Positions 16,511 to 26,089 of a DNA stretch of 64,000 nt are shown piece after piece. Under the pieces are notes generated by a model that made no database searches, was not told where the DNA came from, and saw only the letters and a list, made by a program, of their open reading frames with translations. The stretch's first letter is position 1. Each line of letters starts with the position of its first letter. The DNA is from an uncultured Acetatifactor sp. (GTDB lineage Bacteria; Bacillota; Clostridia; Lachnospirales; Lachnospiraceae). The stretch lies in contig CAJUTJ010000029.1 of NCBI GenBank assembly GCA_910589655.1, positions 1 through 64,000 on the forward strand. Direction: 5' to 3'. The position numbers were made by a program, and so were the translations under genes.

Positions 16511-18082
16511 TCAATATCCTCGTGTTCTTCCGGTCTTGCACCGGTTCATGGATTGTCTGTACCGGCCGGGACGGCATGTCCTCTTTTTTCTCCGTTCCGG
16601 CATATACAAAAGCTTGTATCCCTTCTGCCGGAACGCTTCTCCTAATTTTATACTCAGTAATGCATAATCCGTTCCGTCAGGAAGCGCGGACACATCAAAA
16701 AGACGGGTTCCCGGCAGTACCTTGTATTCCACCCCCGTAATTTCTGCAAAAAGCTCCCAAAGCTCTTCTCTCACTTCGATATTTCGGATGTCCAGCGCTT
16801 CCGCCTGCTGCTGCAGCACGGCTCTATGCAGATAGCCGCTATAGGAAAGGGGAAGTCCCTCGTAGAATACTTTTCCCTCCGGAGACATCCGCCCGCCTGC
16901 AATTCTTCTTCTCTTCACCACCGGTCCGCCCAGCGCCGCCAGCTCCGGACGTGACTCAAATATGTTTGCTTTATATTCCAAGCGATAGAAGCCCAAATGC
17001 TCCGTATCCGCCGCCTCAGCCTTCCACTTTTTCCGATCCGCAAAAGCCTGAACCGCCTTCCGGCCCGCCTCGTAGGCGTAGATCTTGCTTTGGGGATTCT
17101 CGGCGGTGGATCCCGTATGGCAGCGCCAATGATATAACATCATGGGAATATGCGCAATGGCCTTTTCCTGTCCCTGACTCAGGAGCCCACAGGCGCCCCG
17201 CAGCACCAGATCAAAATCCTGCGCCCCCTCGTATTCTTTGCGCAAGCCCAGACTTTGAACCAGTTCCCGCTTCATTACCATAAAGTGACAGATGTAATTG
17301 TTGGACAGCAGCAGATCCAGATTAAAATCTTCTTTGTAATTAGGGTCATAATACTCTGTGCCGTCCCCGTTACATTTATCCTCATCGGAATAGATTATCT
17401 GCAGTTCATTGCCTTTCTCCCTCTCTCTCTCTATTATGGCCGCCATTTCATAAAGAGCATTCTCTTCCAGCAAATCGTCATGATCCAGAAGCCCCACATA
17501 ATCTCCTGCCGCCTGAGCAATTCCCTGATTGGTATTTTCCGCAATGCCGTCATTGGAAGAAAGATGAAAATACCGGATACGTTCCTCCCCATATGCCTCC
17601 GCCACAGCCCTTATTCTTCCGGCCGTCATGGCATCCGCAGCTGTCTTCGTTCCTGCCGAGGCCTTCGTTCCCGCCGGCGTCTTCATATCCGCCGAGGCCT
17701 TCGTTCCTTCTGCTGCCTTCGTATCCGCCGGCTTTCCGGTGTCTGCCGTTACGGACTTTATGTCAATGTCTTCCGTGGCATCCGCCAATATCAGTTCCCA
17801 GCTCGGATAAGTCTGTTTGATAACGGACTCTATCATTTCCTTAAGATAACTTTCCGGCGTGCGGTATACGGGCACCACTATACTGAATGAAACATGGGAA
17901 AATCCGGCTGCGGCATGTTCCCGCTGTTTTTTCTTTTCCTGTTCGGAAACAGGCTGCCGGCGGTATGGCGGCTGTCCGCCATGTCCCACTCTCTCCCTCA
18001 TGGCGTATATGGTCTTCCTCAAACCGTTCCGTTTCATATAATATATGGTTTTTTTCAGATTGGCGGCGCTAAAAATATTCAT
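16511..18082 (-). CDS. GT2 glycosyltransferase with a low-complexity insert
   Basis: A 523-residue protein. Residues 64-105 begin a GT-A fold (FSIVVPVYRTPESYLKEMI, then ELILADATED). The fold is interrupted at about 108-155 by an Ala/Thr/Lys-rich repeat (TKASADMKTPAGTK and variants) and resumes with RIRYFHLSSNDGIAENTN and LLDHDDLLEENALYE, which carries the metal-binding acidic residues. The rest resembles the first GT-A half of the tandem enzymes at 22-26 kb, with a C-terminal region of unclear function. AAGGAG lies upstream of the ATG. The insert is unusual because it falls near the donor site; activity with it present is uncertain. Confidence 0.82.
   Translation of the reverse strand: MNIFSAANLKKTIYYMKRNGLRKTIYAMRERVGHGGQPPYRRQPVSEQEKKKQREHAAAGFSHVSFSIVVPVYRTPESYLKEMIESVIKQTYPSWELILADATEDIDIKSVTADTGKPADTKAAEGTKASADMKTPAGTKASAGTKTAADAMTAGRIRAVAEAYGEERIRYFHLSSNDGIAENTNQGIAQAAGDYVGLLDHDDLLEENALYEMAAIIEREREKGNELQIIYSDEDKCNGDGTEYYDPNYKEDFNLDLLLSNNYICHFMVMKRELVQSLGLRKEYEGAQDFDLVLRGACGLLSQGQEKAIAHIPMMLYHWRCHTGSTAENPQSKIYAYEAGRKAVQAFADRKKWKAEAADTEHLGFYRLEYKANIFESRPELAALGGPVVKRRRIAGGRMSPEGKVFYEGLPLSYSGYLHRAVLQQQAEALDIRNIEVREELWELFAEITGVEYKVLPGTRLFDVSALPDGTDYALLSIKLGEAFRQKGYKLLYMPERRKKRTCRPGRYRQSMNRCKTGRTRGY
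17625..17755 (-). repeat. Coding low-complexity repeat in the GT2 gene
   Basis: Degenerate 15- and 30-base units encoding Ala-Gly-Thr-Lys-rich peptides. The run is a multiple of three and keeps the frame. Its sequence does not match the intergenic repeat families of this window. Confidence 0.7.
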
Positions 18083-18144
18083 AAAATATATTTCTCCTTC
18101 ATCAGGGAATCCCTATAACCGTTCCGCTCGTTCATACCGACAAA

Positions 18145-18233
18145 TTCCCTACCGGCTCACAAGGAATCCGGTAGGGAACTATGTATTTCTCTGTATTTTA
18201 TTACGGCTTTCACACACTCAAAGAGTCTGTGTG
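18145..18233. other. Two hairpins between pgcA and the GT2 gene
   Basis: TTCCCTACCGG/CCGGTAGGGAA forms an 11-bp perfect stem with a 12-base loop; a second hairpin with ACTC/GAGT and CACAC/GTGTG arms follows at 18211-18233. They may weaken readthrough from pgcA, but neither has a U-tract. Confidence 0.5.
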
Positions 18234-18298
18234 CAGCTGCATCTTCCGTCTCACACGGGGATGTCTCTTCCCACGAAAGTACGAAGGTTTCAGGACTC

Positions 18299-20020
18299 TT
18301 ACAGCAATGCCTTTAAATCCTCTGTCAGCTTTTCCACTCTTGCCTGCGCATCTTCCATACTGCTGCCCTTTACGCCCATATAAAACTTGATTTTGGGCTC
18401 CGTACCGGAAGGACGGGCGCAGCACCACGCATCATCGGGAAGCTCAAAGTAAAGCACATTGGATTTGGGAAGTCCTGTCTTTGTCTCCGCTTTGGTCTCC
18501 ATGTCAACGATCTTATCCGTCTCGTAATCTCTGAATTTCAGCACCTTCAGATCACCGAAAGCCTTGGGAGGGTTCTGGCGGAGCTTATCCATAATCTCGG
18601 CGATCTGCCTTGCACCGTCAATCCCCTTCATGGTGATTGTATACTGTGTCTCCTTGAAGTATCCGTACTTCTCATAGGTTTCCAGCATCATATCCCAAAG
18701 GGTCTTTCCATGCTTCTTACAATATGCAGCCACCTCACAGAGACACATAACAGCCACAACGGCATCCTTGTCCCTCGCATGGGTTCCTGCCAGACATCCG
18801 TAGCTTTCCTCCAGACCGAATACATAATTGTTGCTTCCGGTCTGCTCAAAAAGCTTAATCTGCTCACCGATAAACTTAAAGCCTGTGAGCACTTCGATCA
18901 GTTTCACATTGTAAGATGCCGTGATTGGTCTGGTCATATTGGTAGTTACGATTGTAGTAACGAGAGCCGGATTCTCGGGCATTGTCCCTGTCGCCGTCTT
19001 CTCTCTCAAAATATATTCCGCAATCAGCATACCGGACATATTTCCGGTAAAGGACACGTATTCCCCTGTCTTGGCATCCTTTGCATAAATGCCCAGACGA
19101 TCCGCATCAGGGTCGGTAGCCAGAACAATGTCCGCATCCTTCTCCTTTGCCAGACGAAGCGCATACGTAAATGCCTTGGGATCCTCGGGGTTTGGATAAT
19201 CCAGAGTGGTAAACTTAGGATCGGGATTTTCCTGCTCGGGAACCACATACACATTCTTGAAACCAAGCTCGGATAAAATGCGTCTCACGGGAAGGTTGCC
19301 CGTACCGCAGAGCGGCGTATATACGATCTTAATGTCGTCGGCCACTTCCGCAATCACATCCGGATGGATAATCTGCTTTTTCAGCTCTTCCATATATTTG
19401 TCGTCAATCTCTTTACCGATGACCTGATACAGCCCCTTCTCCTGAGCGTCGGCCTTTGTCATGGTCTTGACGGTATGGTAATCCTTGATGCTCTGCACTT
19501 CCTCGATAATCTGTTTGTCCTTCGGCGCCGTAACCTGTGCGCCGTCCTCCCAGTAAACCTTATAACCATTGTACTCGGGGGGATTGTGGCTGGCCGTAAC
19601 TACGATACCTGCCGTACAGCCCAGTGTCCGGAGCGCAAAGGAAAGCTCGGGGGTAGGTCTGAGGGATTCAAAAACATATGCCTTAATACCGTTTGCTGCC
19701 AGACAAAGCGCAGCTTCATCCGCAAATTCGGGAGACATATTTCTGGAGTCATATGCAATGGCAACACCCTTCTCCTGTGTGCCCTGCTTTAAAATAAAGT
19801 TTGCAAGTCCCTGAGTCGCCTTGCGGACCGTATACAGATTCATACGGTTTGTCCCCGCACCGATAATGCCGCGGAGACCGCCGGTGCCAAACTCCAGTTC
19901 CTTGTAGAATCGTTCCTCAATCTCTCCTTCATTGTCACGGATCGCCAGAAGCTCGTTCTTGGTGTCCTGATCGAAATAGTCGTCGTTCAGCCAGAAATTG
20001 AACTCATCCATAAAACTCAT
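18299..20020 (-). CDS. pgcA: Alpha-phosphoglucomutase/phosphomannomutase
   Basis: A 573-residue enzyme of the alpha-D-phosphohexomutase superfamily, interconverting glucose-6-phosphate and glucose-1-phosphate, the substrate of RfbA in this locus. The catalytic phosphoserine loop TASHNPPEYNGYKVYW is present, as are the metal-binding DPDADRLG, the sugar-binding GFKFIGEQI with GLEESYG, and the C-terminal phosphate-binding ARPSGTEPKIKFY. The length matches Firmicute PgcA-type enzymes. It is flanked on both sides by repeat-rich gaps, so it may be transcribed separately from the glycosyltransferases. Confidence 0.93.
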   Translation of the reverse strand: MSFMDEFNFWLNDDYFDQDTKNELLAIRDNEGEIEERFYKELEFGTGGLRGIIGAGTNRMNLYTVRKATQGLANFILKQGTQEKGVAIAYDSRNMSPEFADEAALCLAANGIKAYVFESLRPTPELSFALRTLGCTAGIVVTASHNPPEYNGYKVYWEDGAQVTAPKDKQIIEEVQSIKDYHTVKTMTKADAQEKGLYQVIGKEIDDKYMEELKKQIIHPDVIAEVADDIKIVYTPLCGTGNLPVRRILSELGFKNVYVVPEQENPDPKFTTLDYPNPEDPKAFTYALRLAKEKDADIVLATDPDADRLGIYAKDAKTGEYVSFTGNMSGMLIAEYILREKTATGTMPENPALVTTIVTTNMTRPITASYNVKLIEVLTGFKFIGEQIKLFEQTGSNNYVFGLEESYGCLAGTHARDKDAVVAVMCLCEVAAYCKKHGKTLWDMMLETYEKYGYFKETQYTITMKGIDGARQIAEIMDKLRQNPPKAFGDLKVLKFRDYETDKIVDMETKAETKTGLPKSNVLYFELPDDAWCCARPSGTEPKIKFYMGVKGSSMEDAQARVEKLTEDLKALL

Positions 20021-20104
20021 TTTCGCTTACCCCATTTCTGCACAGTTTTTCTTCTCTTGTGGTCTGCGGACACTGTGCTGACACAGACCTGCAGGATTTA
20101 ATTA

Positions 20105-20220
20105 TTCTGCTTTTGGGCATTGCTCGGGCATTTGCTTTGGGCATCTGCTTTGGCATTTGCTTTGGCATCTGCTTTGGGCATCTGCTTTGGCATTTGCTCG
20201 GGCTTCTGCTTTGGTTTCCG
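20105..20220. repeat. Short tandem repeat, GCTTTGGCAT units
   Basis: Eight or nine degenerate 12-15 base units of the type GCTTTGGGCATCT and GCTTTGGCATTT. Minus strand reading gives a Lys/Ala/Met-rich open frame (KADAKANAKADAQ), but this looks like a slippage-prone noncoding repeat. Confidence 0.75.
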
Positions 20221-20228
20221 ATAGGTAC

Positions 20229-20344
20229 GGGCAGAGACCCGTAAAACCTTTGGTTTTACGGGTTCGCTTCGCTCGTCAAATGGCCGCATAGGCATCTGCT
20301 CGAGCAAGCTCGGCAGATGTCTATACGGCCATTTGACTCTGCCC
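20229..20344. ncRNA. Predicted three-way-junction structure
   Basis: GGGCAGA (20229-20235) pairs with TCTGCCC (20338-20344) and encloses two strong hairpins: ACCCGTAAAACC/GGTTTTACGGGT (20237-20263) and a long GTCAAATGGCCG../..CGGCCATTTGAC stem (20275-20337). The nested arrangement suggests a structured RNA or a mobile palindromic element. It lies in the 467-base gap upstream of pgcA, which otherwise holds only the short tandem repeat. No known RNA family was recognised. Confidence 0.45.
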
Positions 20345-20487
20345 TTTGCGGACATTATACCATATCCATGCAATTTGTGCTACAGCATTTTGTGATATCG
20401 GGCAGAATCAATTTGCGGTTCGGCGGAGTTTGCTCTTTTTCAAAAGGCCGGAGGCAATAATTTGGCTGCCGGCAACGGCCTTTGGGG

Positions 20488-21747
20488 CTAAATGATATAA
20501 TTAAAGGGATTGATATAGTATGTGCCGCTGAAGAGGTGGATCATGAGCAGAACCCATCCCACAAGAACCACCGCATTCCGCCATGCGCTGTGTTTGGTGT
20601 CATAGGTCAGTTCCACAAGCTTTGCTGCGGCAACCACCCACACCAGAAGCATACCCGATGTCATCTCCCATGCAAAACTGCCATAATCCAGCTTACTTCC
20701 CGTCTCTACCAGCAAGGAAAACTCCGCGGTTCCCACCAGATATCCGATACATGCCAGACGCCCTTCCACACTTTTCAGAAAATATTTCGGGTTGGTAAGG
20801 AAGATCCAGATAGGGAAAGTCATGGAATGCACCCATGATTTGAAAATATTGGGAGAATACATGCGCCATACCGTAAACAAAGGATAGACTGCCACCTTAG
20901 CGTCATCATTGGTTCCTCCCCAAAGGTAGAATGCGGCATAGGAAAGCAGCAGATAGATCAGCGCCGGAATACTGGCACAGCCGATTCTCCACATAAAACT
21001 CCATACCTTCTTCCAGCTGCCGTCCTTTTTCCGAAGGGCCATTATCATATCAATGCACAAAAACACAACTCCCGCCGGAAGCAGCATAAACACAAAGGTG
21101 GGCTTGGCAAAAGTGGACAGAAGCAGCACCGCTCCGAAAAACACATAGAGAAGCTTCCGGCTCCTTTCTCCCCGGAAAAATATCGTTTCCTTTCCCCGGT
21201 AAAGCATTATCAAGTCTACCGCAAGGAGAAATGCCAGCAGTCCAAAGGGCTTTGCCGCATGATGGGTGGGATTGAAAAAAGCGTTAATGGCATACTGCCC
21301 CTCATAGTGGTAGGTATTGAACCATTTCATATACAGCGGCATGGAAAAGCTCAGCATACCGCTGACTACCGCTGCCGTCACTCCGGAAGCGCCCTTTGTA
21401 AATCGTTCCGCCAGACGATCCACCGCAAAAAAGGTAATCAGACAGTTCAGCGCACAGAAGCCTCCATGCACGAAGGCTCCCGCCTCCTCCAAGGGCATTT
21501 TCAGATACTTGACGCCGGCTTTCACACAAATATGCCAAAGCATATATGGCTTTTTTACCCATATGTCAGCGATATTTGTCAAATAAATATCTCCTGCCTG
21601 CCAGAGATGTTCCCTTAAGTCAACAATATCGTCCTCTTTAAATTCGTTCAGTGCATATTTGTATAAAATGACGAACACCACCACCGACAAAACTGCCGCC
21701 ACCGCATATTTTACCCTGTTTTGGTTTTGATTCTCTTTTATTTCCAC
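20488..21747 (-). CDS. Polytopic membrane protein, GT-C-like, unknown function
   Basis: A 419-residue protein with an N-terminal helix (about 12-32), an early acidic external loop (KEDDIVDLREHLWQAGDIY) and at least eight further hydrophobic segments. The conserved-looking NAFFNPTHHAAKPFGLLAFL segment lies after the third. Such an architecture, with an acidic loop after the first helix, is common to polyprenyl-phosphate-sugar-dependent GT-C transferases, but no diagnostic motif was recognised. Translation appears to start at GTG. It sits directly downstream of two tandem-domain GT2 genes, so a role in the same glycan is likely. It could equally be a flippase-like accessory protein. Confidence 0.65.
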   Translation of the reverse strand: MEIKENQNQNRVKYAVAAVLSVVVFVILYKYALNEFKEDDIVDLREHLWQAGDIYLTNIADIWVKKPYMLWHICVKAGVKYLKMPLEEAGAFVHGGFCALNCLITFFAVDRLAERFTKGASGVTAAVVSGMLSFSMPLYMKWFNTYHYEGQYAINAFFNPTHHAAKPFGLLAFLLAVDLIMLYRGKETIFFRGERSRKLLYVFFGAVLLLSTFAKPTFVFMLLPAGVVFLCIDMIMALRKKDGSWKKVWSFMWRIGCASIPALIYLLLSYAAFYLWGGTNDDAKVAVYPLFTVWRMYSPNIFKSWVHSMTFPIWIFLTNPKYFLKSVEGRLACIGYLVGTAEFSLLVETGSKLDYGSFAWEMTSGMLLVWVVAAAKLVELTYDTKHSAWRNAVVLVGWVLLMIHLFSGTYYINPFNYII

Positions 21748-21969
21748 CTGATTTACTCTTATCCTTTCTCTGCTCCGGTCTTTGTATGTCAGCTCACCGG
21801 TCTATAATCCGGACGGCGCTTGGAAAAACCAACCTGCGCAAATCCCTCCTTGCACACAAAATGGGCAAATGAGACCCATTATGGCGCACAGCAGTCTCGG
21901 GATTTCGTGCAAGGGAGCACGAAACGCCTTGCGGTTTCCGCAGGCAAGATCCGGAACTTTTATAGTATG

Positions 21970-23967
21970 CTATATTTTCAGGGAATAATCACTTCTGTCC
22001 AGAGAGAAGTTGGGATTATAATAAGGATCTCCCGCCGCCAGCTCTTCCTTCCATTTTTCTCTGAATTTTTCGGACTCCCTGTTATATCTTTCCGCCTTTT
22101 CACCGTTGTCATCCAAGCCTCTGGATACGGATTCATAGTGAAACAGCTCGGCAAAAGGAGTAAAGACGTTGAGCAGCCCCTTTTTCCGCAGCTTCAGGCA
22201 GAAATCCACGTCATTTAAGGAAACGGCAAAGCCCTCGTCCAGCCCGCCCACTTCTTCGTACAGGCTCTTTTTAACCAGCAGACAGGCTCCCGTAACGGCA
22301 GTGACATTTTGGGCATAGCACAGCCTGCCCATATACCCCAGATTCTGCCGGTGCTGCTTATAATGGGTGTGTCCGGCGGTTCTATGGGCACCCAGCCCGA
22401 TTACCACTCCGGCATGTTGTATGGTTTTGTCCCCATAATAGAGCTTTGCGCCTGCCGCACCCACGTCTTCCCTCTGGGCGTACATCAGCAATTCTTCCAT
22501 CCAATTCACGGTGATAACTTCCGTATCGTTGTTTAACAGCAGAATGTACTCTCCCGACGCATATTTTACGCCCAGATTATTGACGGCAGAATAATGAAAT
22601 GCTCCTTTAAAGGTCACTATGGCCGTCCTGTGATCCTGACTGCGCTGAATATCCTTGTCTTCTTCATAGGGCGCACCCAGCAGCTGTGTATAATATTCCT
22701 TGATTTCCTTTGTGGTACTGTTGTTCTCCACGATCACGATTTCATAATTGTCATAGGTGGACTTTTCCGATATAGAGGTGACACAGCGGCGCAAATCTTC
22801 CACATGATCTTTGTTGGCAATAACAATGGAAATCTTTGGCGTCCCCAACACTTGATATCGTATACGGAATATGGTCTCAAAGGCTCTGGTGCTCTCGATC
22901 TTAAAATGTTCAAAACCGTGCTTTCTCAAATGCTCCGCCACGGCGCCCTTTGCCGCCTCAATGGCATAGGGCTTGGCCTCAATGCCGGAGGCAACGCTGC
23001 CCGCATGGCTGCGCCAGTAATACATCAGTCTGGGCACATGAACTACCTTTTTAGCGTTATCCGTTAAACGCAGAATCATATCATGATCCTGACTGCCGTC
23101 GAATTTCGGCCGGAACAGCTCACTGCCGTCCAAAAGCTCTCTGGCAAATACACTGAAATGGCAGATATAATTATTGGCGCGGAGGTTATCCGGCGAATAA
23201 TCCGGCTTAAAATGCATGGTCAGCATACGGTTAATGTCACCGCTCTTATAGGTGGTTTCGTCACAGTAAAGGTAATCCGCATCCTGTTCGTTGATTGCCT
23301 TCACATACTCATACAGCACACTGGGATGGAGAATATCGTCCTGATCCAAGAGACCGATAAATTCACCCGTCGCCATAGTGAGACAGGCATTGGTATTTCC
23401 CGCTATGCCGCTGTTCTTCTCCAACTTCCGGTAAACTACCCTGCCCTTTGATTTTTCCGCATACTGACGGCAGATTTCCCCGATATAAGCATGGTCTTTG
23501 TCGGAGCCGTCGGCCAGACACAATTCCCAGTTCTCGTAGGTCTGGTTCATGACGGAATCCAGCATTTCAATCTGAAATTCCTTCTGATTGTTCCAAAGCG
23601 GCACCAGAATACTGATTTTCGGCATCCGTGGAAACACCTCCGCGCGCTCTGCGGCTGCCTGCTCCGGCGACGGAAAGCTTTCCGTGCCGAACTGTTTCAT
23701 GGCTTCTCTCTCCCGTTTCTTATACTCTATTTTATGGAGTACCCCTCTGGGACCGCCGCAATTTGCCACACGATCCTTTTGACGGATCATCCAGTGGATA
23801 CCGCTGCGGAGAGGTTTACTCAGCTTCCAGAGAGGATTTTTCTTTATTCTGTTCAGCTTCCATTCCAATTCCTCGTTTTTCGCTTCCAGATCGGCAACCC
23901 GCGCCGCCAAATCGGCACACTTAAGATGCTCCTGCTCATACGCCCCTCTATAATCCGTCTCTCCCAT
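21970..23967 (-). CDS. Tandem-domain GT2 glycosyltransferase
   Basis: A 665-residue protein with an N-terminal coiled coil (about residues 10-45) and two GT-A domains. The first begins KISILVPLWNNQKEFQIEML and has LLDQDDILHPSVLYEY; the second begins KISIVIANKDHVEDLRRC and has LLLNNDTEVI and SLNDVDFCLKLRKKG. Tandem GT2 proteins of this kind usually add two different sugars or alternate linkages of a repeat unit. An upstream ATG overlapping the previous gene is possible, but AATGAGG fits the ATG of MGETDYRG better. It follows the other tandem GT2 gene closely. Confidence 0.87.
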   Translation of the reverse strand: MGETDYRGAYEQEHLKCADLAARVADLEAKNEELEWKLNRIKKNPLWKLSKPLRSGIHWMIRQKDRVANCGGPRGVLHKIEYKKREREAMKQFGTESFPSPEQAAAERAEVFPRMPKISILVPLWNNQKEFQIEMLDSVMNQTYENWELCLADGSDKDHAYIGEICRQYAEKSKGRVVYRKLEKNSGIAGNTNACLTMATGEFIGLLDQDDILHPSVLYEYVKAINEQDADYLYCDETTYKSGDINRMLTMHFKPDYSPDNLRANNYICHFSVFARELLDGSELFRPKFDGSQDHDMILRLTDNAKKVVHVPRLMYYWRSHAGSVASGIEAKPYAIEAAKGAVAEHLRKHGFEHFKIESTRAFETIFRIRYQVLGTPKISIVIANKDHVEDLRRCVTSISEKSTYDNYEIVIVENNSTTKEIKEYYTQLLGAPYEEDKDIQRSQDHRTAIVTFKGAFHYSAVNNLGVKYASGEYILLLNNDTEVITVNWMEELLMYAQREDVGAAGAKLYYGDKTIQHAGVVIGLGAHRTAGHTHYKQHRQNLGYMGRLCYAQNVTAVTGACLLVKKSLYEEVGGLDEGFAVSLNDVDFCLKLRKKGLLNVFTPFAELFHYESVSRGLDDNGEKAERYNRESEKFREKWKEELAAGDPYYNPNFSLDRSDYSLKI

Positions 23968-24001
23968 ACAAACCTCATTTCCGCACTGCTCTATGCGCAT
24001 A

Positions 24002-26047
24002 TTATAATTCCACACATCTGTTGGACCAATTCATCAGCATCGCCCCGCTGATCCTGTGTCTCACCGTCACGCCCAGACGGTATCTGCCCGGAGGCAGCAG
24101 GTTCATTTTCAGCCGGACATGAAAGCCGCCCAGCGCCACATTCTTCTGATCCGGCATATTTTCCTGAAGATCCGGCCGATACTGCCCTTCCAAAGGTATC
24201 GCATACACCCCGTTAGGCCCCCGATACCATTCGTTCGCTTCCGCCGAAAAAGCTTCCGTAACCTTTTTCAGCATTAAAAACTTCTCATAACATGCGTTAT
24301 CATCCCCAAGAACCACACTCCAGCCATAGATTTCGCCTGAGCGCACCGCCTCGATCCGAACCATGACGCACTCGTCTCTGCGGCAGTCGTAAAACGTTTT
24401 TTCCGCCAAGAACTTATCGTATTCCTGAATGGTATTTCCCGCGGTTTCATAAGCGGGTCTTATTTTAGTATCCAAGCCTTCCCTGTTCAGATGAACGGAA
24501 TAGTAGGGATCCGCTCCCTCCATTCCGGGATGTGCCCCATAGAGCTTGTCCCTCTCTTCCAAAAGCCTCTCCAGCTTCTCCACGGATTCGTCGTCCCCGC
24601 GGCTCAGGGATTCATGGTGATACGCATGGCAGCCGTTCATACAGACATTTCGGTATCCCGCCTCATACAATTTAAAGCACAGCTCCACATCATTAAAGGC
24701 CACCGGAAGTTCTTCCGAGAATCTCCCCGCTTCCTGAAATTTACTCCGCTCTACCATAAGACACGCCGCCGTCACCGCCAGATAGTTTGCATTTCTCCGG
24801 CAAGACATATACTCCGCGGAAAAGCACAATGCCTCTCTGTTGTTCTCGCATACATGGCGCACTGCAGCTCCTTCGATGCCGGAAAGAGATTCGGGCGCTT
24901 CTATGTCTTCATGGAATTGAAGCTTATGAACCGGCCCCATGGGCAGATTCGTAATACCCGCATGTTGGATTTTCACGGAATCCGGATAATACAGCTTCAT
25001 TCCCACGGCTCCCGTATAAGGCCGCGCCGCCAAAGCCGCCATCCCTTCGATACAGCCCTGAACCGCCAGCTCCACATCATCATTCAAAAACAGCAGAAAT
25101 CGTCCTCTGGCTCTCTCCGCGCCCAGATTGCACATTTTCGAAAAATGGAATTCCATAGGAGCATATAAATAAATAACGGGGAGCTTCTCTTCTGTCAGCT
25201 TTTCCGCCAGCTGTTCCGTCCGCTCCCTGTTTTCCGCAGAACTGCCGTTATCCACTACGATAATTTCGATTTCCAGCCCCTCCGCCGTATCCCTTACCCC
25301 ATTCAGGCATTTTTCCAAAAGCTCCGGATGATCCTTGGACGGAATGATGACGGAAACCACCGGATTCCCCGCGGCATCCTCCCTTTCCGCTTGGATCTGC
25401 GCAGTGCCCTTCTCCGCCACAGCGACCTTGGGAGCCTTTTCAAACTTTGTGATTTCCCTCACGCTTTCGCAATGAAACAAAATCTGAGCCACATGCCCTA
25501 TCTGGCAGGAGCCTTTCCGGTATCCGTCGGTAAGCTCCACACAGCGGCGCATCCAGCGGACATACTCGGGAAAATCGGTGACAAGGTAATCGTTTTCTTT
25601 CATTGTCCGCAGAAGGGAGCTCGTGCCCATTTCCTCCGCCGCCTCGAGAAACAACTCCTTGCGCATAGCCACAAGGCTTCCGAAATAAAAGCAGCCGTCC
25701 AGCACATCCGGAGACCAATCCGGTTTAAAGACAGGAGACGTCGGTTTCCCGCCCTCTTCTTGGACATCCTCATCCCCGTACAAAAGACGTACCTCCGGAT
25801 GTTTCCGGAAATAGCATAGGATACTTCTTCTGGCGCAGGAAGTCATCACGCCTTTGGAAGCGCAGAGGAACACATAATCACCGTCACCGGCGTCTGCCGG
25901 TATGGCTTTATCGTTCTCTTCCTGCCATATCAGCTTCTGCCGTTCCAGCCACTCTTCGTAACTGCACTGTCTTTTTGCCAGAAGGAATCTGTACCGCAGA
26001 TTTTCCTTTTGTGTAAGCGCCTTCTTTGCCAGCGATTTTATTCCCAC
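24002..26047 (-). CDS. Tandem-domain GT2 glycosyltransferase, first domain divergent
   Basis: A 681-residue protein. The N-terminal part lacks the usual first beta strand of a GT-A fold but keeps LLYGDEDVQEEGGK and FKPDWSPDVLDGCFYFGSLV, a layout seen in the acceptor halves of wall-polysaccharide GT2 enzymes. A complete GT-A domain follows: NPVVSVIIPSKDHPELLEKC, IIVVDNGSSAENRERT, FLNDDVELAV and AFNDVELCFKLYEAG. The last 150 residues form a separate beta-rich module. Translation starts at GTG after GAGAGG. The first domain may be a catalytically weak remnant, so one or two sugars may be transferred. Confidence 0.85.
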   Translation of the reverse strand: MGIKSLAKKALTQKENLRYRFLLAKRQCSYEEWLERQKLIWQEENDKAIPADAGDGDYVFLCASKGVMTSCARRSILCYFRKHPEVRLLYGDEDVQEEGGKPTSPVFKPDWSPDVLDGCFYFGSLVAMRKELFLEAAEEMGTSSLLRTMKENDYLVTDFPEYVRWMRRCVELTDGYRKGSCQIGHVAQILFHCESVREITKFEKAPKVAVAEKGTAQIQAEREDAAGNPVVSVIIPSKDHPELLEKCLNGVRDTAEGLEIEIIVVDNGSSAENRERTEQLAEKLTEEKLPVIYLYAPMEFHFSKMCNLGAERARGRFLLFLNDDVELAVQGCIEGMAALAARPYTGAVGMKLYYPDSVKIQHAGITNLPMGPVHKLQFHEDIEAPESLSGIEGAAVRHVCENNREALCFSAEYMSCRRNANYLAVTAACLMVERSKFQEAGRFSEELPVAFNDVELCFKLYEAGYRNVCMNGCHAYHHESLSRGDDESVEKLERLLEERDKLYGAHPGMEGADPYYSVHLNREGLDTKIRPAYETAGNTIQEYDKFLAEKTFYDCRRDECVMVRIEAVRSGEIYGWSVVLGDDNACYEKFLMLKKVTEAFSAEANEWYRGPNGVYAIPLEGQYRPDLQENMPDQKNVALGGFHVRLKMNLLPPGRYRLGVTVRHRISGAMLMNWSNRCVEL

Positions 26048-26089
26048 TTTTCCGTCCTCTCTTAAATCATGTCAAAAGCATTACCGTTT

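Noticed and set aside
20098..20373. A 91-codon minus-strand frame rich in Lys, Ala and Met
   Set aside because: It is a translation of the GCTTTGGCAT tandem repeat and palindromes, not a supported gene.
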